Below, piece after piece: positions 16,018 to 24,307 of a stretch of DNA of 64,000 nt. The stretch's first letter is position 1; the number at the start of each line of letters is the position of its first letter. Where the stretch lies: positions 1 to 64,000 of IMG/VR virus record IMGVR_UViG_3300020578_000060; one strand, written 5' to 3'. Origin of the DNA: a virus. Both the position numbers and the translations under genes were made by a program. The notes under the pieces are model-generated. The model was given only the letters and a program-made list of their open reading frames with translations, was not told where the DNA came from and ran no database searches.

Positions 16018-16702
16018 AATAAATAAAAATAATGTCCCTAATAAAAAGTCAATATTAATTGAATATGACGCAGGATACATCTCACCAAAAGATAACAGAC
16101 ATTTTGTAAACGAAGTAAGTAAACTAACTCAAGGTCAACCTATAATAGAAGAACCTTTAATTGTTTACGCGGTGATGCAAAAATACGGTGTTCAAAATAG
16201 AAATGAAAGAGTATATCCCGAAGCCATATTAAGAAGAGAAGCCGAAAATTATCTAAAATTAATTCAAGAAAAAAGAGCGCTGGGTGAAGCAGACCATCCA
16301 GAATCATCTATCGTTGCCGTAAGTAGAATTTCTCATAACGTAGTAGATCTATGGTGGGAAGGTAATGTATTAATGGGTAAATTAGAAATTATTATGTCAC
16401 CTGGTTTTGTTAATCAAGGAATTATTTCATGTGAAGGTGATAGAGTGGCAAATTATTTAAGGAAAGGGTTAAAGATAGGTGTTTCATCTAGAGGTGTGGG
16501 TTCATTAGAAAAAGAGAATGGGAAGAATGTAGTTCAAGATGATTACGAATTGGTATGTTGGGACATTGTAACTTCTCCATCCACACCAGGGTCATGGATT
16601 TATAATGAAGAACCTTCTAGGGAGCAGCAAATGTCTGAATCGAAAATCAAAAAAAATAGTGATAATTTAAAAGATAGTTTAAATAATTTTTTATTGGATT
16701 AA
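16004..16702 (+). CDS. Prohead core protease (T4 gp21-like)
   Basis: This serine protease matures the prohead by cutting scaffold, capsid and internal proteins after (I/L)xE in T4. I chose the ATG at 16004 (MNKFEINKNN); the ATG at 15959 would only add residues overlapping the endonuclease tail. The 232-residue product shows the gp21 pattern: NRNERVYPEAIL, the His motif ALGEADHPES (His about residue 101), WWEGNVLMGKLEI, and the Ser motif IGVSSRGVGSL (about 160-170). It lies directly before the scaffold and capsid genes, as in T4. Confidence 0.93.
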   Translation: MNKFEINKNNVPNKKSILIEYDAGYISPKDNRHFVNEVSKLTQGQPIIEEPLIVYAVMQKYGVQNRNERVYPEAILRREAENYLKLIQEKRALGEADHPESSIVAVSRISHNVVDLWWEGNVLMGKLEIIMSPGFVNQGIISCEGDRVANYLRKGLKIGVSSRGVGSLEKENGKNVVQDDYELVCWDIVTSPSTPGSWIYNEEPSREQQMSESKIKKNSDNLKDSLNNFLLD

Positions 16703-16732
16703 TAAAAAAATAAATTTTTTTAAAAAACTAGC

Positions 16733-16740
16733 ATATTTAT
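16733..16740 (+). promoter_or_regulatory. Candidate late promoter octamer ATATTTAT
   Basis: The octamer lies 61 bases before the scaffold start, which gives the longest leader of the set. The leader contains the 13-base dyad CGTATAATATACG (16748-16760). Confidence 0.45.
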
Positions 16741-16747
16741 AATATAA

Positions 16748-16760
16748 CGTATAATATACG
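16748..16760. promoter_or_regulatory. 13-base dyad CGTATAATATACG in the scaffold/capsid leader
   Basis: CGTATA and TATACG are reverse complements around a single central A. In this AT-rich leader it could be a protein-binding site or chance; no function is assigned. Confidence 0.25.
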
Positions 16761-16801
16761 GATTAATAATAATTAATAATAAAAACTTAAAAAAAAGTAA
16801 A

Positions 16802-18214
16802 ATGGCTGAAAAAAAGAAATCGATCATCGAAGAGGCTTTGCTAGAAGCTAAGTCCTTAGAGGATGCCTTAAAAGCCAACACAAAAGAAATGCTTTCGGCA
16901 CACTTGTCGAGAGAAATTGAGGGTATCGTTGAGTCATCTTTAAAAGAGGAAGATGAAGAAGAAATAGACGATACTGATTTAGAAGGATCCAATGATGATG
17001 AAGAAGAAGTTGAGTTAGACCTTGACGATGAAGAAGAAGATGATGAAGAAGAAGTTGAGTTTGATTTTGATGACGAAAAACCTTCAACCCCTTCAGAAGA
17101 ACCAGTTGATTTAGATTTAGATGTAGATTTAGATTTAGATGCAGGTGAAGAAACTGAAACAGATGATGATAATTTGGTTGATCCAGATTTTAATATGTCT
17201 ACTGGTGACGAAGAAGAAGTTTTAGACTTAACAGGTGCCTCTGACGAAGAAGTTATTCATGTGTTTAAAAACAAAATGGGTGACAATGATGAAGTAGAGG
17301 TAGTAAAAGATTCAAGTGGAATTCATTTAAAGGATAATGAAACTGGTGTAGAGTATTACATTAAGGAATCTATGGAAGATAGATTTGGTTTAGAAGAGGA
17401 AGAATATTGCTCAGAATGTGGTTCAGGGTCTATGTATGAAGATGAAGATTCAGAAAAAGAAACTGTATATGAAATTCATTTAGACGAAGACTCTCCAATG
17501 TATGACATGTTTTCTGGTGGAGATGAGCCTGAAGTGGGGGGAATGTATGATGAAGAAGACGAAACATGGTGGGATACACCTGAAGGTATAGAATTAGGTA
17601 ACAGACCTATATCTGATTTTGGTCACATTTTAAACAAAGACGTTGAGGAAGGTGCTTACATTGATGAGGAAGAGGAGCGAATAGAAGAAGATAAATTACA
17701 AAGACATAGAAGATCTGGTGGTAAACAAAGATATCACGGAGCTAGATTTGCGGCTAGAGAATCTAGAAATGTAAAAAAACCTTTAATTACTAAAAAACCA
17801 AATACTAACACAGTTTCCAATTCAAAAATAATGAAAGAATACAAAGAGCTTAAAACTAAAAATGAAGAATATAAAAAGGCTCTTAATATATTCAAAGACA
17901 AACTTAATGAAGTTGCTTTATTTAATACCAATTTAGCTTATGTGAATAGATTGTTTACAGAACATTCTACAACTAAAAAAGAAAAAATGAATATTTTGAA
18001 AAGATTTGATAATGCTGAAACTATTAAAGAATCAAAAAATATTTATAAAACTATAAAGTCTGAGTTGGATAATAAGAAACCAATTAACGAGTCAATAGAA
18101 ATTAAAGTTAATAAAACAGTAAAATCTTATAATAGTAATAATTTAAACGAATCAACTGCTTATGTTGATCCACAGATTACGGCTATTAAAGATTTAATGA
18201 GAAGAATCTCATAA
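16802..18214 (+). CDS. Prohead scaffold / core protein (gp22 position)
   Basis: The 470-residue protein sits between the protease and the capsid gene, where T4 encodes the core scaffold. Its first half is extremely acidic (EEEVELDLDDEEEDDEEEVE and DLDLDVDLDLD runs), with a Cys pair CSECG near residue 204. The C-terminal third is a basic coiled coil (about residues 335-440). It contains many LxE or similar sites (LLEAK, YIKES, PINES, NLNES) suited to destruction by the protease. Early codons are less AT-biased than in neighbouring genes, as in the capsid gene. The role is assigned from position and composition. Confidence 0.8.
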   Translation: MAEKKKSIIEEALLEAKSLEDALKANTKEMLSAHLSREIEGIVESSLKEEDEEEIDDTDLEGSNDDEEEVELDLDDEEEDDEEEVEFDFDDEKPSTPSEEPVDLDLDVDLDLDAGEETETDDDNLVDPDFNMSTGDEEEVLDLTGASDEEVIHVFKNKMGDNDEVEVVKDSSGIHLKDNETGVEYYIKESMEDRFGLEEEEYCSECGSGSMYEDEDSEKETVYEIHLDEDSPMYDMFSGGDEPEVGGMYDEEDETWWDTPEGIELGNRPISDFGHILNKDVEEGAYIDEEEERIEEDKLQRHRRSGGKQRYHGARFAARESRNVKKPLITKKPNTNTVSNSKIMKEYKELKTKNEEYKKALNIFKDKLNEVALFNTNLAYVNRLFTEHSTTKKEKMNILKRFDNAETIKESKNIYKTIKSELDNKKPINESIEIKVNKTVKSYNSNNLNESTAYVDPQITAIKDLMRRIS

Positions 18215-18252
18215 AAATAATAAAATAACAAAATAAAACAAAAAAAATTAAA

Positions 18253-20007
18253 ATGGGACATTTGTTAAATTCAGGTGAAGTCGGAAATATCGGACTTGAG
18301 CACCTAAAGCAAATTAGATCTAAAACTATTTCTAAATGGAATTCATTAGGATTCTTAGATGGTTTAAAAGGTCATATTAAAGAGAACATCGCACAGTTGT
18401 ATGAAAACCAAGCGTCTGCTCTATTGAACGAATCAACTGACGCTGGTTCTTCTGGATCATTCGAAACAGTTGTTTTCCCAATTGTAAGAAGAGTATTCTC
18501 TAAATTATTGGCTAACGATATCGTATCGGTACAAGCGATGAACATGCCAATTGGTAAATTATTCTATTTCGTACCAAAAACATCTAACGGTTCATTCGAT
18601 TTGAACGGTAACTCAACTAATGGTTCTTTACCTCAGTGTGTTATTTCTGGTTGTGGTGTTACTGTAACTGAATTCAGAAAGAAAAATCTTTATGATTTAT
18701 TCTACAATGACGGATTATTTGATGCTTCTAAAGGAACTAGAACAGTTTATAATGGTGGATTAAATCCAGTTATTTTAAATTCTGATGGTGAGAAAGTTGA
18801 AACTCCTTTTATTGATCAACCATTAGCGGCTGATGGTTCATTTAGAACACTTAAAGCTTGTGTTACTGGTTTTACTACAACAAATGCGGGTAGATTAACA
18901 GGACCAGATGGTAATGAAATGGATACTGAGTCTTTCTTAGCTTCATTAACAGTTACTTCTGATTTTGCTATAGAAGATTCAGATGGTAAAACAATTATCG
19001 CTGCTGGTGGTGTCGTTCCTTTCAGATTAGTATCTCAAAAATATGGTAGAGGTATTGTAGATTATAGTGATATTTGTTCACCTGACGGATGTTTATTAAT
19101 CGAATTAGATTTAACTCATCCAGCTTGTATCAGTTGTGATTCTGCTAACTTTGATGGCTATGTAGGTGCGTCAAGTGATTCAGAAGTGTCCGTAAAGGCG
19201 TTTTCTGGTTTATCAGTATCTTGGGCACAATATGCAACATTAGAGTTCGCTACAGAAATGGGTGAAGTATCTTTTGAATTAGACGAAGTAGTTGTTTCTG
19301 TTACAGAAAGAAAACTAAGAGCTACTTGGTCACCAGAATTGGCACAAGACGTTAGTGCATTCCATAACATCGATGCTGAAGCAGAACTTACGGCTTTATT
19401 ATCTGAGCAGGTTGCTGCTGAGATCGATAGAGAGATCTTAAGAGATTTAAGAAAAGGTGCGGCTTGGCAATTGAGATGGGATTATAACGGATGGAAAAGA
19501 GCTAATAGCGGTGGTGGATTCAACGCATACACTCAAAAAGAGTGGAATCAAACGTTGATTACTAAAGTTAATCAAATCTCTGCTCAAATCCATAAGTCAA
19601 CTTTGAGAGGTGGAGCTAACTTTATCGTTGTTTCTTCTGAGGTATCAGCAATTTTCGATGATTTAGAATACTTCCACGTATCAAACGCTTCTCCAGAGCA
19701 AGATCAATACAATATGGGTATTGAGAAAATTGGTTCATTAGGTGGTAGATATACTGTGTATAGAGACCCTTACGCACCAGCTAACTCAATAATCATAGGT
19801 CATAAAGGAAAATCATTGTTAGACACAGGTTACATTTACGCTCCGTATGTACCTCTACAATTGACTCCAACATTACAAAATCCATTCAACTTTGCACCTA
19901 CTAAGGGTATCATGACTAGATACGCTAAGAAAATGGTGAACAACAGATTCTACGGAACTGTTACTGTTGACGGAGTTGTAACTTTTGACATAAACGAATT
20001 AAGATAA
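18253..20007 (+). CDS. Major capsid protein (T4 gp23-like)
   Basis: This 584-residue protein builds the head lattice. The N-terminal region QLYENQASALLNESTDAG has the gp23 pattern, with a likely protease site after LNE (Glu60), close to the T4 position (Glu65). VVFPIVRRVFSKLLANDIVS (about 75-94) and the MNMPIGKLFYFVP strand follow. The C-terminal region (YVPLQLTPTLQNPFNFAPTK) is also gp23-like. Codons end in C more often than elsewhere in the window, consistent with very high expression. It is co-transcribed with the scaffold gene and followed by a strong terminator. Confidence 0.96.
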   Translation: MGHLLNSGEVGNIGLEHLKQIRSKTISKWNSLGFLDGLKGHIKENIAQLYENQASALLNESTDAGSSGSFETVVFPIVRRVFSKLLANDIVSVQAMNMPIGKLFYFVPKTSNGSFDLNGNSTNGSLPQCVISGCGVTVTEFRKKNLYDLFYNDGLFDASKGTRTVYNGGLNPVILNSDGEKVETPFIDQPLAADGSFRTLKACVTGFTTTNAGRLTGPDGNEMDTESFLASLTVTSDFAIEDSDGKTIIAAGGVVPFRLVSQKYGRGIVDYSDICSPDGCLLIELDLTHPACISCDSANFDGYVGASSDSEVSVKAFSGLSVSWAQYATLEFATEMGEVSFELDEVVVSVTERKLRATWSPELAQDVSAFHNIDAEAELTALLSEQVAAEIDREILRDLRKGAAWQLRWDYNGWKRANSGGGFNAYTQKEWNQTLITKVNQISAQIHKSTLRGGANFIVVSSEVSAIFDDLEYFHVSNASPEQDQYNMGIEKIGSLGGRYTVYRDPYAPANSIIIGHKGKSLLDTGYIYAPYVPLQLTPTLQNPFNFAPTKGIMTRYAKKMVNNRFYGTVTVDGVVTFDINELR

Positions 20008-20028
20008 TCTTAATTTAAAATAAAGGTT

Positions 20029-20058
20029 AAAAAGGGTAGAAATTTCTACCCTTTTTTA
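20029..20058 (+). terminator. Strong terminator after the capsid gene
   Basis: The palindrome AAAGGGTAGAAATTTCTACCCTTT (20031-20054) forms a long stem followed by T residues. It separates the head genes from the next unit. Confidence 0.92.
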
Positions 20059-20067
20059 TTTTTTAAA

Positions 20068-20075
20068 ATATTTAT
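20068..20075 (+). promoter_or_regulatory. Candidate late promoter octamer ATATTTAT
   Basis: The octamer ends 16 bases before the ATG at 20092. A TATATTTG element (20080-20087) follows but has no partner TTTG at the proper distance. Confidence 0.45.
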
Positions 20076-20091
20076 TATTATATTTGTGTTT

Positions 20092-20934
20092 ATGAGAATT
20101 AAAAAAAAATATGTTCTATTAGAATCTAGGTTAATAGATGTAACATCAGAATTTACGCCACAAGAAAAAAGGATTTTAGAAATGTTACATAAAAAATATG
20201 GTGATAATCCATCGGAATATAATATGTGGTATGTTGCAGTAGATTTAATAGAAGATTTTAATTTAGATTATGAAACTGCCTATTCTTTGGCTAGAACATA
20301 TAGTTGGTCATGGAAAGAATTATTTGGACCATCCGAGTCATTACGTAAAACTGTACCTTTATATGAATTATTATTTGATAATTTAAATAAATTAACAGAC
20401 GAATATTCAAAAATACACGAAAACGAATTTAATGTAAGATTGAGGTTTGATGGGGATGTAGGTTTGGGATCTATAGAAAATAGAAATATAGATTTAAATG
20501 ATACATATCATGGGTTTAATATGTATATATCTGTACCAGCCTATTTTGTAGACAGACCTAATGGGCATAGATATTACTTTACACCTGATGAAAATAATTA
20601 TAGGACACTTTCTGTAAATGTAAATTTTAGTGTAATTAATTTAGACGGAGAAAATACCAAAATAAAAAGTTTTACTTATGGTGATGAATCAGCAGAAAGT
20701 TTAAATAAAGAAGAATTTAAAGTTACAGTAACATATAAAGACATTAATAATTATTCAAAGGACACTGAATTGTTAACTAAATTATTAGAATTTAAAGTAC
20801 CGTATCCTAAACCATTAACTAAAGAAAGTGCGTTTAAGACATTTGATTTAATATTAAAAGATGTTATTGATTATATGTCTAATACAACATTTGATTTACC
20901 AAAAGGTGCTGAACCTATTGTTTTAGAAAATTAG
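20092..20934 (+). CDS. Internal-virion-type protein, paralogue of the 8261 gene at its N-terminus
   Basis: The ATG at 20092 (MRIKKKYVLLESRLID) is preferred over a GTG six bases earlier. The 280-residue product carries the LLES motif at residues 9-12. Residues about 20-65 (RILEMLHKKY ... DLIEDFNLDYETAYSLARTY) resemble residues 18-60 of the protein at 8261. The C-terminal part is beta-rich with no motif known to me. Its stop overlaps the stop of the convergent gene on the other strand, with no terminator between them. Confidence 0.6.
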   Translation: MRIKKKYVLLESRLIDVTSEFTPQEKRILEMLHKKYGDNPSEYNMWYVAVDLIEDFNLDYETAYSLARTYSWSWKELFGPSESLRKTVPLYELLFDNLNKLTDEYSKIHENEFNVRLRFDGDVGLGSIENRNIDLNDTYHGFNMYISVPAYFVDRPNGHRYYFTPDENNYRTLSVNVNFSVINLDGENTKIKSFTYGDESAESLNKEEFKVTVTYKDINNYSKDTELLTKLLEFKVPYPKPLTKESAFKTFDLILKDVIDYMSNTTFDLPKGAEPIVLEN

Positions 20935-22337
20935 TGTGAATATTCTACTTGACTAACAATATTGAATTTTAGGATGTTTGTATAGGTTTTTACTAATTGG
21001 CTAGATGTGAGTTTAATATCTATAAAATATTCATTAGGTATCATCCAAGAAGTATCTAAAATAAAATAATTTTTTAAGTATGCTCTATTCACATCTGTCC
21101 AGTCTATTACGTTTACTTCGGTTGGACCTTCTTTAACCCATAATCTATATTGTAACCCATCAATAACACTTGATTCATTTACAGTATAAGGTAATCTTGC
21201 ATTTACAAAGACTTTTCTTTTATCACCCCTTTTAATTTTTTCGTCTCTTAAAATACCACTTAAATTAACAACATACTCAATAGGTAAAGACTCATTATCG
21301 CCAAACCTATAATATTCAGTATCATCTTTAACTTCGAATTCTAATGTAACATCTGGACGAACATTACCATTTATCACAATATCTGACCAAACATCTGTAA
21401 ATAATCCACATTGGGTGTTAGTAATCGGTATAGTTAGTTCTATATAATAAATACCTTTATCTGCTTGTTTTACTTGACTACTAGAAAATGATGCAATTAT
21501 CGATCCATTTGCGTCATTAATTATGACACTAGGTTTATTATCTAAATTAGTAGGTTCTCCACCTAAATTAATGTAAAAATATAATCTATTAAGTTTACCC
21601 TTATAAAAGTTTTTTCTATCGTCTCTAATAGTATTATTGTAAACAGTTTCTACAAAAGGTTCATAATAAGTTTGTGTATGTCTAGTAAAAAACCCTACAT
21701 ATTGTGCAGGTATAATTTCTTTTAACTCTAAATCCCTCTCAAATGCCAAACCGTATCCATAATTATTTGTTACACCAGTTATTAAATTATTTATTTCATT
21801 AGTTATATCCATTTCAATATTTTCGTTACCTTTATCAAAATGTTGTGTTGTAACAGTAATCGCGGAAGGTGATCCTGAATAAACTCCTGGTTCTGACCAA
21901 TTGTTAACAGTTGTTGCGTTTAACCAATTACTAGCGGATTCAACAAAAGTAATATCGCCCCCATAATCTATATAACGGATTTGTTGGTAATCGTATCCAC
22001 AACCCTCATCCCAAAATTGATTTATTTTAAATAAAACCAAATCAAATGATGAAGTTCTTTGTTTACCATCTAATAATTTTTGTGCTTGCAAATCCCTATC
22101 AAAAAATGAACTATTTGTCATTCTTAATGTATGTGTTACTGATGACAAATCACCTAATTCACCATGATTATATTTTTGTTGTAAATCTGTGATATCAAAA
22201 TATAATAAATGTCTTGTGTAATCGGGTTGAGTTTCTTTACCACCATAATATAATTCTGCGATAGGGTTTCTACCTGTATTAATTTGGGTACCAAAAATAA
22301 TTGTATTATTTTTATCTATATAAGTTCTGTATACCAT
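20931..22337 (-). CDS. Virion/baseplate-type beta-rich protein, DNRLRE-like N-terminus
   Basis: The 468-residue protein begins with YRTYIDKNNTIIFG ... RNPIAELYYGG, then RHLLYFDI. This pattern resembles the DNRLRE domain of cell-surface and phage proteins. The remainder is Asn, Tyr and Thr rich beta structure, with two possible Ig-like segments in its C-terminal half. It lies last in a minus-strand block with a spike/hub-like gene, so a baseplate or fibre role is likely. Confidence 0.6.
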   Translation of the reverse strand: MVYRTYIDKNNTIIFGTQINTGRNPIAELYYGGKETQPDYTRHLLYFDITDLQQKYNHGELGDLSSVTHTLRMTNSSFFDRDLQAQKLLDGKQRTSSFDLVLFKINQFWDEGCGYDYQQIRYIDYGGDITFVESASNWLNATTVNNWSEPGVYSGSPSAITVTTQHFDKGNENIEMDITNEINNLITGVTNNYGYGLAFERDLELKEIIPAQYVGFFTRHTQTYYEPFVETVYNNTIRDDRKNFYKGKLNRLYFYINLGGEPTNLDNKPSVIINDANGSIIASFSSSQVKQADKGIYYIELTIPITNTQCGLFTDVWSDIVINGNVRPDVTLEFEVKDDTEYYRFGDNESLPIEYVVNLSGILRDEKIKRGDKRKVFVNARLPYTVNESSVIDGLQYRLWVKEGPTEVNVIDWTDVNRAYLKNYFILDTSWMIPNEYFIDIKLTSSQLVKTYTNILKFNIVSQVEYSH

Positions 22338-22349
22338 TTCTTTTTATAA

Positions 22350-22357
22350 ATAAATAT
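22350..22357 (-). promoter_or_regulatory. Candidate late promoter octamer ATATTTAT (minus strand)
   Basis: The octamer ends 12 bases before the start at 22337 and reads AGATATTTATT in the sense direction, the same form as before the portal gene. Confidence 0.5.
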
Positions 22358-22358
22358 C

Positions 22359-23663
22359 TTAATTACTATTAATATTCTTATTTAAAATTTTATTTAAATC
22401 AAAACTTAAAACATTTGTTGTTACCGTACTAGGATCGGCAGTTAAACCGTGATAGGGGTGCACGTGTAATTGTACATATTTTTTTACTAAATCTAAAAAT
22501 TCAACTAAAACATCTCCATATACTAATGGGTGAGCACCATTATTAATTTTTATTTGTTCATCATCAGTTATTAAATTTTTTGGGTCGGTTAGATTAAATG
22601 TATGCTCTCCGTCATGACTTATTAAATTAATTTTATTACCAACTATATTAATTACACTGGTTTTTTCACTTTTGTTTGATTCTAATTTTACTTCTTTTAT
22701 TTTTTTCCTTACTTCTATTGGTTCACTAGTAAATTTTGCAATTCCATCACTACCTTTATAAAGGTTAATTAAATCATTAGATTTTGATTTAATTAGCCAT
22801 CTACTACCTTTATTTGAATCTATAAACGATTTTGCAGACAATAATGCTTCCTGTCGTGAATTAACACCCAAAAAACCTGATTCATTTTCAAACGTTAATT
22901 TTACATTGCCTGTATTGGCATCAGTTATAGTGATAAATAATTCCGTTCTATTAATATCTGTTTGCGTATATGAATCTTCTGGTAAATCACCAGATAATAT
23001 TATACCATTGTTTGTGATTGTATTTATAATTACAGTTATAATACTATCAGGTTGTTGATCAACAAATGATACTAATTCCCTATCGACTAAAGTTCTTTTT
23101 AATTTTTCACCACCAAATTTTATCTGAACATAACCTAAAGTTTTATTATTAAATTTGTTAGGGGATCCATCTATATTTTTACCAGCTCTAAGCCATATTT
23201 GTCTATCTTTTTGTATAATATCTGTATTATATCTACCTTGTAATACAATATCTTCATCTTCACCATAAGCGCCTTCCTCTAAATTAGGGTCTTTTAATTT
23301 TGTATACCCATCGGGTAGTATTGAAAGTGCGGAATTGTAAGTCTCTTCAGATAATTTAGTTGGTTGGGTTATTAGAGGACCAATCCAAAATCTTTTATTT
23401 TTAAATGAAGCGGTTGGCGAGGAGTCATTATACTCATACTGAAACACGAATACACATTCACCAGCTTTTGGTAAAGTTACTAAATACTTTGGTAGTAGTG
23501 GTACACAATCTATTAGATTTTTATCACTTTCAGTATCATCAACACCTGTAATTCTAACTTTAATTCTTCCAGATTTAGTAGTATCTACATTAGAAATTAC
23601 TTCACCAACCCTTATTATTGGGATCATGCCAGTGTTAGTACTATCACTATAATAATTATTCAT
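22359..23663 (-). CDS. Baseplate hub/spike protein with OB-fold (gp5-like N-terminus)
   Basis: The start is the ATG at 23663 (MNNYYSDSTN), which overlaps the preceding stop as TGATG; a TTG one codon earlier is not needed. The 434-residue protein has an N-terminal OB-fold pattern, RVGEVISNVDTTKSGRIKVR, as in gp5/VgrG-type spike proteins. Alternating short strands and a late QLHVHPYHG motif follow, whose His residues could bind metal. No lysozyme domain was recognised. It sits among putative tail genes. The fold call is moderate. Confidence 0.7.
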   Translation of the reverse strand: MNNYYSDSTNTGMIPIIRVGEVISNVDTTKSGRIKVRITGVDDTESDKNLIDCVPLLPKYLVTLPKAGECVFVFQYEYNDSSPTASFKNKRFWIGPLITQPTKLSEETYNSALSILPDGYTKLKDPNLEEGAYGEDEDIVLQGRYNTDIIQKDRQIWLRAGKNIDGSPNKFNNKTLGYVQIKFGGEKLKRTLVDRELVSFVDQQPDSIITVIINTITNNGIILSGDLPEDSYTQTDINRTELFITITDANTGNVKLTFENESGFLGVNSRQEALLSAKSFIDSNKGSRWLIKSKSNDLINLYKGSDGIAKFTSEPIEVRKKIKEVKLESNKSEKTSVINIVGNKINLISHDGEHTFNLTDPKNLITDDEQIKINNGAHPLVYGDVLVEFLDLVKKYVQLHVHPYHGLTADPSTVTTNVLSFDLNKILNKNINSN

Positions 23664-23854
23664 CAATCTTCTCCTTTATATCTTTTTACTAAAACTTTAT
23701 TACCGTAATAATAATCTTTTTCTACGGACTCTAATTTTTCGGATAACTTAATCATTCTATCCTTTAATGCTGTTTGTTCATGTAATAATTCCTCTAATCT
23801 CATTTTGATAGAAGAGTTACTCATATTTTGCCAATCAATTATAATATTTTCCAT
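23663..23854 (-). CDS. Small coiled-coil protein
   Basis: The product has 63 residues from the ATG at 23854 (MENIIIDWQN). The TTG four codons earlier would overlap the upstream gene and is not needed. It is a single long amphipathic helix (RLEELLHEQTALKDRMIKL). It lies between spike-like and membrane-segment genes and may be a tail chaperone or a structural adaptor; neither can be shown. Confidence 0.6.
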   Translation of the reverse strand: MENIIIDWQNMSNSSIKMRLEELLHEQTALKDRMIKLSEKLESVEKDYYYGNKVLVKRYKGED

Positions 23855-23855
23855 A

Positions 23856-24305
23856 TTATCTAACAATACCTTCTACTTTTGCTATTTGTGTAGTTGCACC
23901 CTGTACTACTATCGGACCACCAGCATTACCACCAGTTGCAGTAACAGGTACACCTGGTGCAACTGTACCTTCTACTTTCATTTTAGTCAATAAAGCATTA
24001 ACAATTTCTTCAATACGTATAACTTCCATTTTCAAGTCAACGTTTTCTGCACCACTAGGTAAAGGAGTTATATTAATACCGATTTCCTTTTTCCTTTCGA
24101 TAATTCTAGAAGCAATATCAATAGAACTTAACCCTTCTCTAAACTTAACCCCAATTAATATCTCCTCCTTAGAAATTGGTGGTAATTTTTTAGGGGTTTT
24201 GAACGCTTTTTTTAATAACAATGCTATGGTTACTAACGCACCAGCAATACCTATATTTTTATATATATCATTTCTATTATCTTTACATCCTTCACTTGTT
24301 GCCAT
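23856..24305 (-). CDS. Tail-block protein with one hydrophobic helix
   Basis: The 149-residue protein has one membrane-like helix near its N-terminus (IGIAGALVTIALLL, about residues 18-31). A charged helical region and a Gly/Val/Thr-rich C-terminus (VAPGVPVTATGGNAGG) follow. The combination suggests insertion into the host membrane during infection or packing in the tail. No family is recognised. Confidence 0.55.
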   Translation of the reverse strand: MATSEGCKDNRNDIYKNIGIAGALVTIALLLKKAFKTPKKLPPISKEEILIGVKFREGLSSIDIASRIIERKKEIGINITPLPSGAENVDLKMEVIRIEEIVNALLTKMKVEGTVAPGVPVTATGGNAGGPIVVQGATTQIAKVEGIVR

Positions 24306-24307
24306 AA

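Noticed and set aside
20080-20087. TATATTTG as a host-type promoter for the 20092 gene
   Set aside because: There is no TTTG at 19-21 bases upstream and the element lies four bases from the ATG; the ATATTTAT octamer just before it explains the unit better.
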